DNA of 64,000 bases from Natrinema sp. HArc-T2 (GTDB lineage Archaea; Halobacteriota; Halobacteria; Halobacteriales; Natrialbaceae), in assembly GCF_041821085.1 (NCBI RefSeq), contig NZ_JBGUAZ010000009.1:31578-95577 (forward strand). Direction: 5' to 3'. Below are positions 43,355 through 52,191 of the stretch, piece after piece (within the stretch, counting starts at the first letter, position 1; the number at the start of each line of letters is the position of its first letter). The notes beneath the pieces were generated by a model that was not told where the DNA came from, did no database searches, and saw only the letters and a list, made by a program, of their open reading frames with translations. Position numbers and translations under genes: made by a program.

Positions 43355-43809
43355 TGAGTATCAACTCCTCACGTAATTCATCAGAACCATCATCTGAATA
43401 CTCCGATTTGCCGACCAAGTTCCGAGAGGCGTGCAGACGAGTCGCGCCAGCAGCAACCTCACTTGCTGTGTGGCTGACCTTCATTGCCCTTGCTTCCGGA
43501 TCGGTCGCTGCCCAATCGAGTGTGGGTGACGTCTACTGTGGAACCGGTGTTGAGACTGGTATTGGCATCGTCTTCGGCGCTGTTGCTGGTCTCGGTCTTC
43601 CTGCAACGGGATTCTACGTCGGTCGAGCTGGCCTCTCGTACATGCGCGCTGGTGGGAATCCAGAAAAGAAGAATCAGGCCAAAGAGCAGCTCGTGATGTC
43701 GGGTATCGGGTTCGGGATCATCGTCCTCGCGCTGATCTCGCCCGAACTGATTGACAAGGTTGGCAGTCAGATGGGATTCGGCTTCTCAGATTGTGTCAAG
43801 CCATTCTGA
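43354..43809 (+). CDS. VirB2/TrbC pilin-like small membrane protein
   Basis: A 151-aa membrane protein. A polar 30-residue N-terminus leads to a signal-like helix (SLAVWLTFIALASGSVAAQS, about 36-55), with AxA-like cleavage possible after AAQ. Two further helices (about 70-92 and 113-132) are joined by a short basic loop (RAGGNPEKKNQAKEQL). Two Cys residues remain in the mature part. This layout is that of VirB2/TrbC-type major pilins. The assignment rests on topology and position ahead of VirB6- and VirB4-like genes, not on sequence identity. Confidence 0.6.
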   Translation: MSINSSRNSSEPSSEYSDLPTKFREACRRVAPAATSLAVWLTFIALASGSVAAQSSVGDVYCGTGVETGIGIVFGAVAGLGLPATGFYVGRAGLSYMRAGGNPEKKNQAKEQLVMSGIGFGIIVLALISPELIDKVGSQMGFGFSDCVKPF

Positions 43810-43840
43810 TCCACTAGAGCTTTCGGTTGATTGAATCCTA

Positions 43841-45598
43841 ATGACTGCGTCACGTGCGATCGTCGCCGCCCTCACGCTTCTCGTCGCAAGCGGAGGCGCT
43901 GTGTTCCCGGCTGCCGGTGTCGCTGTTACCGAATCGAACTCGAGTTCGAACACAGCGATTCCTGCTGATGGGCCAGATTACGGCGTGAACGAGACACGGT
44001 TCCCACTGTTATGGTCAGAAGACCTCGATCAGCAAAACCGCTCGAGCGACGAATTCGAGGACACCATTCCCTCTGAACTGGAGTTTTCGGCCCGGCTTGC
44101 AGGGTCGACAGATGTCCCGTTCGAGAAACCGATCGAAGATGTCGAGAGGTGGAACAGCGGTGATATCCAGGACTTTGACCCTGGTGGCGAGAAAACCTCT
44201 GTCCATCCTGAAGGGGCACATCTTGAGGATGGGCTCTATATTCGGGATGCGCACGCGAGTATCGCGGCAGTCCAGCCGTCGACAGTGCTGCACTCGGGGA
44301 ACACGTCGACGCGGTACATCACGCCAGATGGTGAGGTCCTCACTATAGCCGATTACCGAGTCCGTGTCCCAGACGATGACACGAGCGGCTCGGTTCGCCA
44401 TCACTGGTCGATTGCTGAGAGTGCTATTGACTCGGTTATCCTACAGACAGAGAGCTGGGTACTCGACGCCGATCGTGGCCATCGCTCCACGCTTGAGTAT
44501 CGGGGACTGTCGGGAGCGCAGAATCTGACTGTCGAAGCCACAATTACTGCTCGTCTTCGCCATGAAACCCGGACGTGCACGGATTACAATAGCACGATCG
44601 GATCCTGTGAAGGGTCATGGGAAACAGAGGTCGACTATCCAACCGAACAAGTAACAGCGACTGATTCACGCCACGCCGTTGTCACACAGATCAACGACAG
44701 AGGCGGCAAGCGCGTTACGTTCGAAAACGAGACAACTCACACCGGCGCTGTTATTCACCCGGGAACTCGGTGGTCAGCAATCGATGTTGGCAGTGACGCG
44801 CGTCTCCGTGGAAACTGGTGGTTCTATTCGGCGGGAGTCGACGGCTGGCAGACGATGGTGTCTCGGACGGACACGGAGACGACTCGGACGAACTCGTCTG
44901 TTCGTCCGGCACAGCTCCACGCGATCCCCACGCAGAAACGGCCAGATATGCCGAGCAAGGCAACGGAGGATGCCGAGCCGCCGTTAGTGATCGAAGAGGC
45001 GTGGGGGAGCGAACACGCTGGCCCGTCTCTTCCCGGTGAGATCGCCATTCCGACGGTTGGCAACTATACGAATGCGACGTCGATCGCCGTCCGATCAGAG
45101 ACACTTCCAGCAGCGACCTTTGACGAGGTAACCGTTCACGGGATCGTTCGAGGCCAGTCAGAGACGATTTCGATCACGGACAACGGAACCGTTCGTGACA
45201 CAACTCTCGAGTTGACGGTTCTCGAGACGAACTCGTCGGGGACGCTCGTTCAGGCCACAGTCACGGAGACGACGACCGGCGATCCAGTTACAACTGGGCA
45301 AGTCGAAATCGACAGCCAATCGGCTGCGCTGAACGCGAGCGGAATGGCCGTCTTCGAACTTGAGAAGCGACCGTCGTCGCTCATCACTGGCCAATACGTT
45401 CCAGCAGACTGGTGGCATGCCGATCAGCTGTACTCAGCAGCGGAGGATCGGACGACAGTACCTCCGAACTATCCCGAGTTCCAGAAGCTTGTCCAGTTGT
45501 TCCTCGTGACGCTGCTCTGGTTCCTCCCGGCTGCTCTAGCTGTCTACGGCTTTGACTACCTGACTGGCGGTGCGGTCCTTGGACTACGAGACTATTAA
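43841..45598 (+). CDS. Large secreted, membrane-anchored surface protein of the conjugation operon
   Basis: A 585-aa exoprotein. It has a Sec-type signal peptide (residues about 3-28, ending AAGVAVTE), a long beta-rich extracellular part with many Asn-x-Ser/Thr sites, and one or two C-terminal helices (FLVTLLWFLPAALAVYGF, about 553-570) followed by a short tail. It probably displays a domain outside the cell for contact with a partner or for pilus support. Its TAA overlaps the next ATG. I recognise no named family; such proteins appear in haloarchaeal integrative and plasmid transfer loci. Confidence 0.65.
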   Translation: MTASRAIVAALTLLVASGGAVFPAAGVAVTESNSSSNTAIPADGPDYGVNETRFPLLWSEDLDQQNRSSDEFEDTIPSELEFSARLAGSTDVPFEKPIEDVERWNSGDIQDFDPGGEKTSVHPEGAHLEDGLYIRDAHASIAAVQPSTVLHSGNTSTRYITPDGEVLTIADYRVRVPDDDTSGSVRHHWSIAESAIDSVILQTESWVLDADRGHRSTLEYRGLSGAQNLTVEATITARLRHETRTCTDYNSTIGSCEGSWETEVDYPTEQVTATDSRHAVVTQINDRGGKRVTFENETTHTGAVIHPGTRWSAIDVGSDARLRGNWWFYSAGVDGWQTMVSRTDTETTRTNSSVRPAQLHAIPTQKRPDMPSKATEDAEPPLVIEEAWGSEHAGPSLPGEIAIPTVGNYTNATSIAVRSETLPAATFDEVTVHGIVRGQSETISITDNGTVRDTTLELTVLETNSSGTLVQATVTETTTGDPVTTGQVEIDSQSAALNASGMAVFELEKRPSSLITGQYVPADWWHADQLYSAAEDRTTVPPNYPEFQKLVQLFLVTLLWFLPAALAVYGFDYLTGGAVLGLRDY

Positions 45599-46467
45599 TG
45601 ACAGAGAACACCAATACAGACAACAACAGTATCGATCGCCGAACAGTCCTTGCTACCCTTGGTGTGAGTACGGCCGCTCTTGCTGGCTGTACGTCGGGTA
45701 CATCCACAGACCCATCGAACACCAGTAACAGTGCGGATGGCAACGGGATTAGTGCAGAAGGTAGTGATGTCTTCACTTCTGTCGAGATGGGTGACGCAAA
45801 TCTCGAGATCGAGGTTGCTGATGATGCGTCAGTAGAGGTCATCAACCTCATCGATCCGAACGGCGAGTTGTTCGATCAACAGCGTCTCGCGACCGGTGAG
45901 ACCACGACATCATTCGAAATTCTCGGTCGCTACGAGGACAGTGTCCCCACTGGGGACTACGAACTGATTGCTCTCGATGGAGATGAGCAGATCGACACGA
46001 CGACAATCACGCTCGAGGCAGAGTGTGTGATTACGGATGTGCTGTGGGCAGCGGAGAATCCCGACATGGAGTGGGACAAGAATTCGCCCAATTGGGAGAC
46101 GTATGCAGCGGTTGTGATCGAGAATACAGGGACGATTCCATCGTTACTTACCGAACTCAAATGGGAAGGAGCACCTGTTGCCCGATTACAATCTAAGGAA
46201 TCGCAGTCGTACTATCACGAGACACGTCTCCCACCGGGAGAAACAACCGTCTACTCAAAACGACCAGTCTATCGAACTGAGAACGCGCTTGGATCACTTG
46301 ACTGTGGACAATTGGGGACAGAACCGATGGTCGTAACAGCTGTTGTGCAGGTGGGAAATGATCCGTCCTATTCTCAGCAAATTAGGTATGGCGGATCTCA
46401 GTCATGTGAACTTTCGATTGTGGAAGACGAACCAGATGCACCACTCTCCAGTGGGGGTGAGGATTGA
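45598..46467 (+). CDS. Tat-exported lipoprotein
   Basis: A 289-aa protein with a Tat signal and lipobox: Arg14-Arg15 in DRRTVLATLGV and LAGC with Cys31. After a low-complexity linker, two beta-rich domains follow (residues about 55-140 and 145-275; the second resembles a CARDB-like fold, AAVVIENTGTIPSLLTELKW). It would be anchored outside the membrane. Position between the surface protein and the VirB6-like gene, with start/stop overlap, suggests a role in the transfer channel similar to VirB7-like lipoproteins, though no sequence link is claimed. Confidence 0.75.
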   Translation: MTENTNTDNNSIDRRTVLATLGVSTAALAGCTSGTSTDPSNTSNSADGNGISAEGSDVFTSVEMGDANLEIEVADDASVEVINLIDPNGELFDQQRLATGETTTSFEILGRYEDSVPTGDYELIALDGDEQIDTTTITLEAECVITDVLWAAENPDMEWDKNSPNWETYAAVVIENTGTIPSLLTELKWEGAPVARLQSKESQSYYHETRLPPGETTVYSKRPVYRTENALGSLDCGQLGTEPMVVTAVVQVGNDPSYSQQIRYGGSQSCELSIVEDEPDAPLSSGGED

Positions 46468-47676
46468 ATGGCATGGTTGCAAGAAGAGGTTGAGAATGCG
46501 ATTAAGAACGTCATTGAAGACCTCACCGATGCACTCCTGAGTCTTGTAAATGATGTTTACACAACAATACTGGAACCTATAGTCGGCGTTCCAACCCCAA
46601 AATCGGATTCGGGGTATATGGTTGTCGGAACTCCAGATAATCCGCCATGGGCGAGTCTGTATCAGGAGGTGTATCTGGCGTACATCATGCCGCTAGCAAT
46701 CATGATGATGGTTATCGCCTTTGCGTTTGTCGGCCTCCGAGCAGGCTCAATGAGCGAGTACCGCCGAAAACAGCTCCTGCGACGACTTGGGCTTGTATTC
46801 ATAGGTACTTTCGTATGGTTTCCGCTGGTGTCTATTCCACTGCAGTTCATTGATGCGGTGGGTATGACGATCGCTCCGATAGATGATATGTCTGCAGGTC
46901 TCGGCGGCCTTATTCAATCTTCTCTCGGGGGTACGTTCACTATTCTGGCAATGGTCGTCATATCGAACTTCTTCTTGATCGTTGCTGGATTCGTTGTTGC
47001 TCTCCGCTGGATTGCTCTTTCCGTGTTAACTCCACTTATGCCGTTACTGGGTGTCCTTTGGTCGATGGAGGTGTGGCCGTTCAGTCCAGCGGCAAACATG
47101 GCACGTCGAGTCGCGGGAATTTATCCTGGATTAGTGATTTCTGGGGTACCAGCAGCGATTCTCTTTCGGATCGGATGGGAAGTTGGTGGCCTCGAAACCA
47201 CCGTTGACGGGCTGTTCTCCTTGCTTATTGGATTAACGCTGATCCCTGCAGCGGTTATTGCGATGGTCATGACGGTCTACTGGAGTAGCCCTGCGATGCG
47301 AACGATCGCCCAGAAAGGAGCATCTACGACGAATCCTGCAGCGGCCAAAGCTGGCGCTGCAAAGGCAAAGCACACCTCTGGAAAAGCGGTCCGTGGTGCC
47401 CGAAACGTCCACCGTGGATACGCAGAGAACCAGGTTGGTGCCGTCACGAAAAGCGGCCAGACGACACTCGAGAGCGGCGATTCGAAAGCGTACAAGCTTG
47501 GTTCTTCGGCACGCTCAACGAAGGATCACGCTGGTCGCTACAACAACTTGCGGAAGTCGAAGACAGGACGAATGCGCGATAAGGCAGCTGATGATACTCG
47601 CAAAGCTACACAGAAGGCGTCGACTCGAGCGAAGCGTGGGCTCAAAAACACGAAAGAGAAGGTCTCGAGGTGGTGA
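46468..47676 (+). CDS. VirB6/TrbL-like polytopic membrane protein
   Basis: A 402-aa membrane protein. An amphipathic N-terminus (about 1-60) is followed by six or so helices (about 68-92, 103-125, 150-180, 188-205, 225-240, 245-270) and a basic, Ala/Lys/Arg-rich C-terminal tail from about 285 (AAAKAGAAKAKHTSGKAVRG). Several helices with a long charged tail is the layout of VirB6/TrbL channel proteins. It directly follows the lipoprotein gene and slightly overlaps the VirB4 frame. The tail could contact DNA or the ATPases. Confidence 0.7.
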   Translation: MAWLQEEVENAIKNVIEDLTDALLSLVNDVYTTILEPIVGVPTPKSDSGYMVVGTPDNPPWASLYQEVYLAYIMPLAIMMMVIAFAFVGLRAGSMSEYRRKQLLRRLGLVFIGTFVWFPLVSIPLQFIDAVGMTIAPIDDMSAGLGGLIQSSLGGTFTILAMVVISNFFLIVAGFVVALRWIALSVLTPLMPLLGVLWSMEVWPFSPAANMARRVAGIYPGLVISGVPAAILFRIGWEVGGLETTVDGLFSLLIGLTLIPAAVIAMVMTVYWSSPAMRTIAQKGASTTNPAAAKAGAAKAKHTSGKAVRGARNVHRGYAENQVGAVTKSGQTTLESGDSKAYKLGSSARSTKDHAGRYNNLRKSKTGRMRDKAADDTRKATQKASTRAKRGLKNTKEKVSRW

Positions 47677-47681
47677 ATTCG

Positions 47682-50600
47682 ATGAGTACCAACACTGAAG
47701 ACTACGAATACAACGCGCGAAAGATCCACCAGTCCTTGGGGGGCACAACGGCCTTCTTCCGGGGCTACACGATCGGCGAACTCATGCTGTTTCTCGCAGT
47801 GGCGTTCGTCACGGTCGTTGCAGCGACGTTTGTCCCGGCAGCACTGACAATTCCGATACTGGGACTCGGGCTCATGCTTGTGACGCTGCTGTTCTTGCTC
47901 CACAAGGTCAAGCCCCGATATCTGTGGCTGACTGAGTGGCTTGCTGCCCGTCTTAGCTGGGCGATCAAGAACAAGGAGTACACGCACGGCGGCGAAGACA
48001 ATAGTGAAGTCCGGTATCTGACTCGCCTCCAGCGAGTGTACCCACACGCGATCGAACGAACGGATGGCGCACTCGTTGGGGCGATGAAAGTTGAGCCCGC
48101 GAACATGGCCCTCGAGGATGATGATGCGTGGGCGAAGGCTGTTCAATCACTCTCGGAGTTCGCCAACTCGACTGTCGACTTTCCAGTGAAGATCTACGTC
48201 ACTAGCCGCGAGGTCGATGACGACGAAACCATCCGTGCACACCAGGACCGACTTGCCGACGCCGACGTTCGCTCACGTCCCGTGTTGAAACGGCTTCTCG
48301 AGAAATACGTTGCGGCGAATACGACTGACAACGGTGAAATCGACTCTGAGACGACCACGATCCGCGAGTACTACCTCATCACCGCGGTGAACGACGATGA
48401 TATCGAGCACTTCGATAAAACGGACGACAGTGTCCTTGCCTATCTTGCTGACCTTCCTGCTTTTGGACGGTTTTTCGGTCGGTTCCAAACTGACGATCTG
48501 ACCGACGCCGAGCGAGAGCAATTCAAGGAAGAACACCTCGAGTCACGACTCACACAACTCCGCCGTGGTGGGTCGTCGCTCTATCGGTGTTCGGTCAGCC
48601 CTGTCGATGCCTACGATCTCGCTCGGATCACGAAGGAGTACTGGACGTGCCATCCCGAAGAGTACGCCGATATCACGAATGCACTCGGCACGTTCCCGGT
48701 CGTCTCCCACGGGATAAGCGACGGTGTCCCAGCAACACCGGATCCCAATGATGTCCTTGATGCGATGGCTGAGCACGACAGTGATAGCCCGTCAGGCACG
48801 GCCTCGAGCGATCGGGCAGAGGACACTATCGACGAGGATGCTGTCGACGACTCGTCAACCGGAACTGATGATCGGTTACCAGACACGTCGACGATGCACC
48901 AGTCGGTGGTCGCGCCGTCGACAGTCGACTGGGAGACGACCTACGCCGTGATCAACGACGAGACGTACGTTCGCACGTTCTGGATTGAACAATTCCCTGA
49001 GGAACCGCCAGATGGCCTTCTTGAGCGACTATTACTCGACACGGAGTTGCAGACCGACATCAGCATCCATCTCGATCCGTTCGACAGCCAGTCGGCCCAG
49101 GATATGATGGCAGACTGGATCTCGGATTTGAAGATCAACCAGCACGACTCGAACAGTCTCAAATCCGAGGACCTCCAGGAAGACATCGATCAGGCGAAGT
49201 ACATGCGGTCGCTCGTCCGTGCGAACAAAGCGTCGTTCTATCGCGGTGGCGTGTTCATTCGCCTCGCCGCTGATAGTCAACAGGAACTCGATAATCAGAC
49301 GACGCGTCTCCGCTCGATCATCAAGGATGCGCCGGCGAACTGTACGCTCAAGGTTGCGAATCGCTGGCAGGAACGTGGACTTGCGACAGTGTCGCCGCTT
49401 GGCGCGAACGAACTTGGTCGTGACCGCATGTCGACGCTGACGAACCAAGCTATCGGCGCGATGTTTCCGTTCTCATCGAACTACTTGATGATGGACGAGG
49501 GTATCGAGTACGGCTATCACGGCCACAACGGCTCTCCGATTCGGCTCAACCCGTGGGAGCTTGAGACGGGCCACAGTGAACTCGTCGTCGGGATGCCGGG
49601 TGCTGGGAAGACGTTCGGCGACATTATGCGCCACCTTCGGATGATGAAACGCCGCAACGACACCATGCTCGTTCTCGTCGATCCAGTTGGTGGCTTCCGT
49701 GGGATCGCAGACGCGCTGAACGCGAAGACGATCACTGTCGGTGGCGACACGAAGCTGAACCCACTCGAGATCCGAGAGACACCCCAGCATGTCCTTGATT
49801 CCGGTGACGGGATCTCACCTCTCTCGGCGAAGAAAGACGAAGTCTATGCCGTCCTCGAGAACTTCCTCGACGCTCGCGATATCGAACTCGGAACCGAGAC
49901 GGGCGTTCTCTCGTATGTCATCGACGAAGCCTACCGGCAAGCAGGGATCGTTGAGGACGACGTCTCGACGCACACATCGGCGAACTCGCCGACGATGCAG
50001 GACGTTCATCGCATCCTCTGTGATATCGCCGAGAACCCGGATGAGCACAATATTGCAGAGTCCGAATCTGCTCGCGAGCGTGCTGCCCAGTATGCAGATG
50101 AACTCGCGATTGCGTTCCAGCCATTCCGCGAGGGTGGCTCCTACGAGAATCTCTCGCACCACTCCGAGATCGATATCCTCGAGGGCGACAGCAAAGTCGT
50201 CTATATCGACCTCGGTCAGATCGAAGGGAGTGCATCGGGGATCGATCGCCAGACGTTCCTGATGCAGCTGCTACTCTCGACGATCTACCAGCAGGCGAAA
50301 AACACCCAACGAAACGTCGAACTCGCGATCGACGAAGCCCACTACCTCTTCGAGGATCAGGCTAACCTCGACTTCCTTGAGACAGCGTTCCGGCACCAAC
50401 GCCATGCAGGGCTTCGGATGGTGTTGCTCTCTCAAACCGCTCAAGAGTTCTACGAGACCGAGCAGGCGGAGAAAATCATCGGCATGTGCCCGATCAAGGT
50501 TCTCCACAAGCTCCCCGAACTGGATGATCGGACAGCGGACAAGATCGGCCTCACGGAAGAGCAGCGCCGGTACGTTAGAGGTGCCGACGCAGGGAATGAA

Positions 50601-51011
50601 GACCTTGGCTACAGCCAGGCACTCGTTCGCGTCGAAGAACACGGGACGTACCCGTTGCATATCGTCGCTGATGACTTCGAGAAACGGGTCATCGACTACG
50701 AGCCCGAGGATCAGGCCTTCATCGAGCAGGCGATTCGCGACGAGCCAGCAGAGTTGCTCGCCTTCGAAGAGTTCGTCGAAAACGAAGCTCAGCGCAATGC
50801 GCTTGCAACGCGTCTCGATCTCACTGCAGACGCCGCCGGTCGACTTCTCGAGGATGATCTCACGAAAGAGGAGGTCCTCGATGCGGTCGTTGAGCATTCC
50901 CTCGAGATTGAGACGGATGGTAAGAAGTCGCCTGTCCGGCCAGATGGTGGAGAATCAGCTACTGAACAAGATACGACTGAAACAGTGTCTGACCCGCAAG
51001 ATCATGACTAG
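47682..51011 (+). CDS. virB4: VirB4-type transport ATPase with N-terminal membrane helices
   Basis: A 1109-aa ATPase. Near the N-terminus two helices (about 33-75, IGELMLFLAVAFVTVVAATF) look like a fused VirB3/PrgI-type segment. A domain typical of VirB4 N-termini follows. The ATPase core has Walker A GMPGAGKT (637-644) and Walker B LAIDEAHYLF (Asp884, Glu885), then LSQTAQEF. It would energise pilus assembly or DNA transfer. Start at 47682 (MSTNTEDYEY) avoids the overlap-derived residues of the upstream frame. Its stop overlaps the next gene by eight bases. Confidence 0.85.
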   Translation: MSTNTEDYEYNARKIHQSLGGTTAFFRGYTIGELMLFLAVAFVTVVAATFVPAALTIPILGLGLMLVTLLFLLHKVKPRYLWLTEWLAARLSWAIKNKEYTHGGEDNSEVRYLTRLQRVYPHAIERTDGALVGAMKVEPANMALEDDDAWAKAVQSLSEFANSTVDFPVKIYVTSREVDDDETIRAHQDRLADADVRSRPVLKRLLEKYVAANTTDNGEIDSETTTIREYYLITAVNDDDIEHFDKTDDSVLAYLADLPAFGRFFGRFQTDDLTDAEREQFKEEHLESRLTQLRRGGSSLYRCSVSPVDAYDLARITKEYWTCHPEEYADITNALGTFPVVSHGISDGVPATPDPNDVLDAMAEHDSDSPSGTASSDRAEDTIDEDAVDDSSTGTDDRLPDTSTMHQSVVAPSTVDWETTYAVINDETYVRTFWIEQFPEEPPDGLLERLLLDTELQTDISIHLDPFDSQSAQDMMADWISDLKINQHDSNSLKSEDLQEDIDQAKYMRSLVRANKASFYRGGVFIRLAADSQQELDNQTTRLRSIIKDAPANCTLKVANRWQERGLATVSPLGANELGRDRMSTLTNQAIGAMFPFSSNYLMMDEGIEYGYHGHNGSPIRLNPWELETGHSELVVGMPGAGKTFGDIMRHLRMMKRRNDTMLVLVDPVGGFRGIADALNAKTITVGGDTKLNPLEIRETPQHVLDSGDGISPLSAKKDEVYAVLENFLDARDIELGTETGVLSYVIDEAYRQAGIVEDDVSTHTSANSPTMQDVHRILCDIAENPDEHNIAESESARERAAQYADELAIAFQPFREGGSYENLSHHSEIDILEGDSKVVYIDLGQIEGSASGIDRQTFLMQLLLSTIYQQAKNTQRNVELAIDEAHYLFEDQANLDFLETAFRHQRHAGLRMVLLSQTAQEFYETEQAEKIIGMCPIKVLHKLPELDDRTADKIGLTEEQRRYVRGADAGNEDLGYSQALVRVEEHGTYPLHIVADDFEKRVIDYEPEDQAFIEQAIRDEPAELLAFEEFVENEAQRNALATRLDLTADAAGRLLEDDLTKEEVLDAVVEHSLEIETDGKKSPVRPDGGESATEQDTTETVSDPQDHD

Positions 51012-52191
51012 TCTCAACTCAATCAAGACAATCCTGGGTTCGTCGCCACAGTACGAGGCGACGCAACTCGACTTCGGAGAGCACGACTCGTTTGTCCAAC
51101 GGCAAGCGGACACACCAGGGACACTACTGCGAATTCGTCCCTACAAAGAGAACAACGGTATCGCGGACGGGGCTGGAGTCCTCCAGTCAGTCCACGATGT
51201 GACGACGAACTTCCGTGGGAAGAATACGAGTGATCATCACTCCTTCGAGGTCTGGTTCGACGAAGGGAAGATCAAGTTCTACATGCACGCTGCCACTGAG
51301 GCGGCTGCTGACAAGTTCCGTCGTCGTGTCGGGAACAACTACGCCAACAGTGAGGTCTTCCCGGTCGAGGAGGGCTATGCGTTCCCCGTCATCGGCGCTG
51401 ACGAGTATGTCGCTGGTGCGTGGCTCGAGATGGAGAAGATCCCCTACTATCCGATTCGCCATCACAACAGCGAAGGCTTCGAGACAGATCCTTACGGCGA
51501 AATTACGAGCGAGATGCTCTCGCTCGATGAGAGTACAGTCGTTACGCAGGTCGTCTTCCGACCTGCGAAACAGTCGTGGACCGACGGTGACCAGTTCAAG
51601 CATAATAGCGTCGATGAGCTCGCTCACGCGCTTCGGCAAGGGACGTCCGTCGGCTGGCTGAATCCTCGTACGCGACCGCCGAGCGAGAAGGACAAACAGG
51701 CTGCGAAAACCATCGAACAACAACGTGGCCAACAGGCGTTCCACGTGAACATTCGCGTGCTTGCTGCCTCGAGCGAACAGGACGAGGCTGAGGCCCGTGC
51801 CCGTGGCGTCGCGGGGATGTTCAGGAAGTACTACAATGCGATCACTGAGCAGGGCCTTGACGACAAGCCTGTCTGGCATCGCCGAGAGCGGAAACGTGCC
51901 ACACGGCTTCGGCAGTTTGTCGAGCGAATGCGTGACCGCGAGTGGATTGATCGGCACATGATTATGACCGTCGACGAACTCGCCGGCGTCGCACATATCC
52001 CCAATTCGGAGATTGAAACGCCAAAGATCGACTGGCGGTATACACAGCGTGGCGATCGGCTGCCAGCAGATGGGAGCCGATACGGAGCTGATGAACCACC
52101 GGTAGATGGGCAGGCTCCTGGCGTTCCGAACGAGACAGCAGTCCGTTTTGAAGAGCCAACGCGAGAGCAGGAGGGATTCGATGGTGCTTGA
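51004..52191 (+). CDS. Unknown 395-aa conjugation-operon protein
   Basis: A 395-aa soluble protein starting at ATG 51004 inside the end of virB4; a much longer open frame extends upstream but is a shadow of virB4. The sequence (FEVWFDEGKIKFYMHAATE, then a long mixed alpha/beta region with PIRHHNSEGFETDPYGEIT) shows no motif that I know. Its first 100 residues resemble an N-terminal adaptor of transport ATPases in pattern only. Overlap with both virB4 and the coupling-protein gene argues for a complex with them. Confidence 0.7.
   Translation: MTSLNSIKTILGSSPQYEATQLDFGEHDSFVQRQADTPGTLLRIRPYKENNGIADGAGVLQSVHDVTTNFRGKNTSDHHSFEVWFDEGKIKFYMHAATEAAADKFRRRVGNNYANSEVFPVEEGYAFPVIGADEYVAGAWLEMEKIPYYPIRHHNSEGFETDPYGEITSEMLSLDESTVVTQVVFRPAKQSWTDGDQFKHNSVDELAHALRQGTSVGWLNPRTRPPSEKDKQAAKTIEQQRGQQAFHVNIRVLAASSEQDEAEARARGVAGMFRKYYNAITEQGLDDKPVWHRRERKRATRLRQFVERMRDREWIDRHMIMTVDELAGVAHIPNSEIETPKIDWRYTQRGDRLPADGSRYGADEPPVDGQAPGVPNETAVRFEEPTREQEGFDGA

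Noticed and set aside
50377..51003. 5' extension of the 395-aa gene giving a 604-codon frame
   Set aside because: The extra 209 codons overlap virB4 completely and read as Arg/Ser-rich shadow; ATG 51004 gives the normal eight-base overlap.
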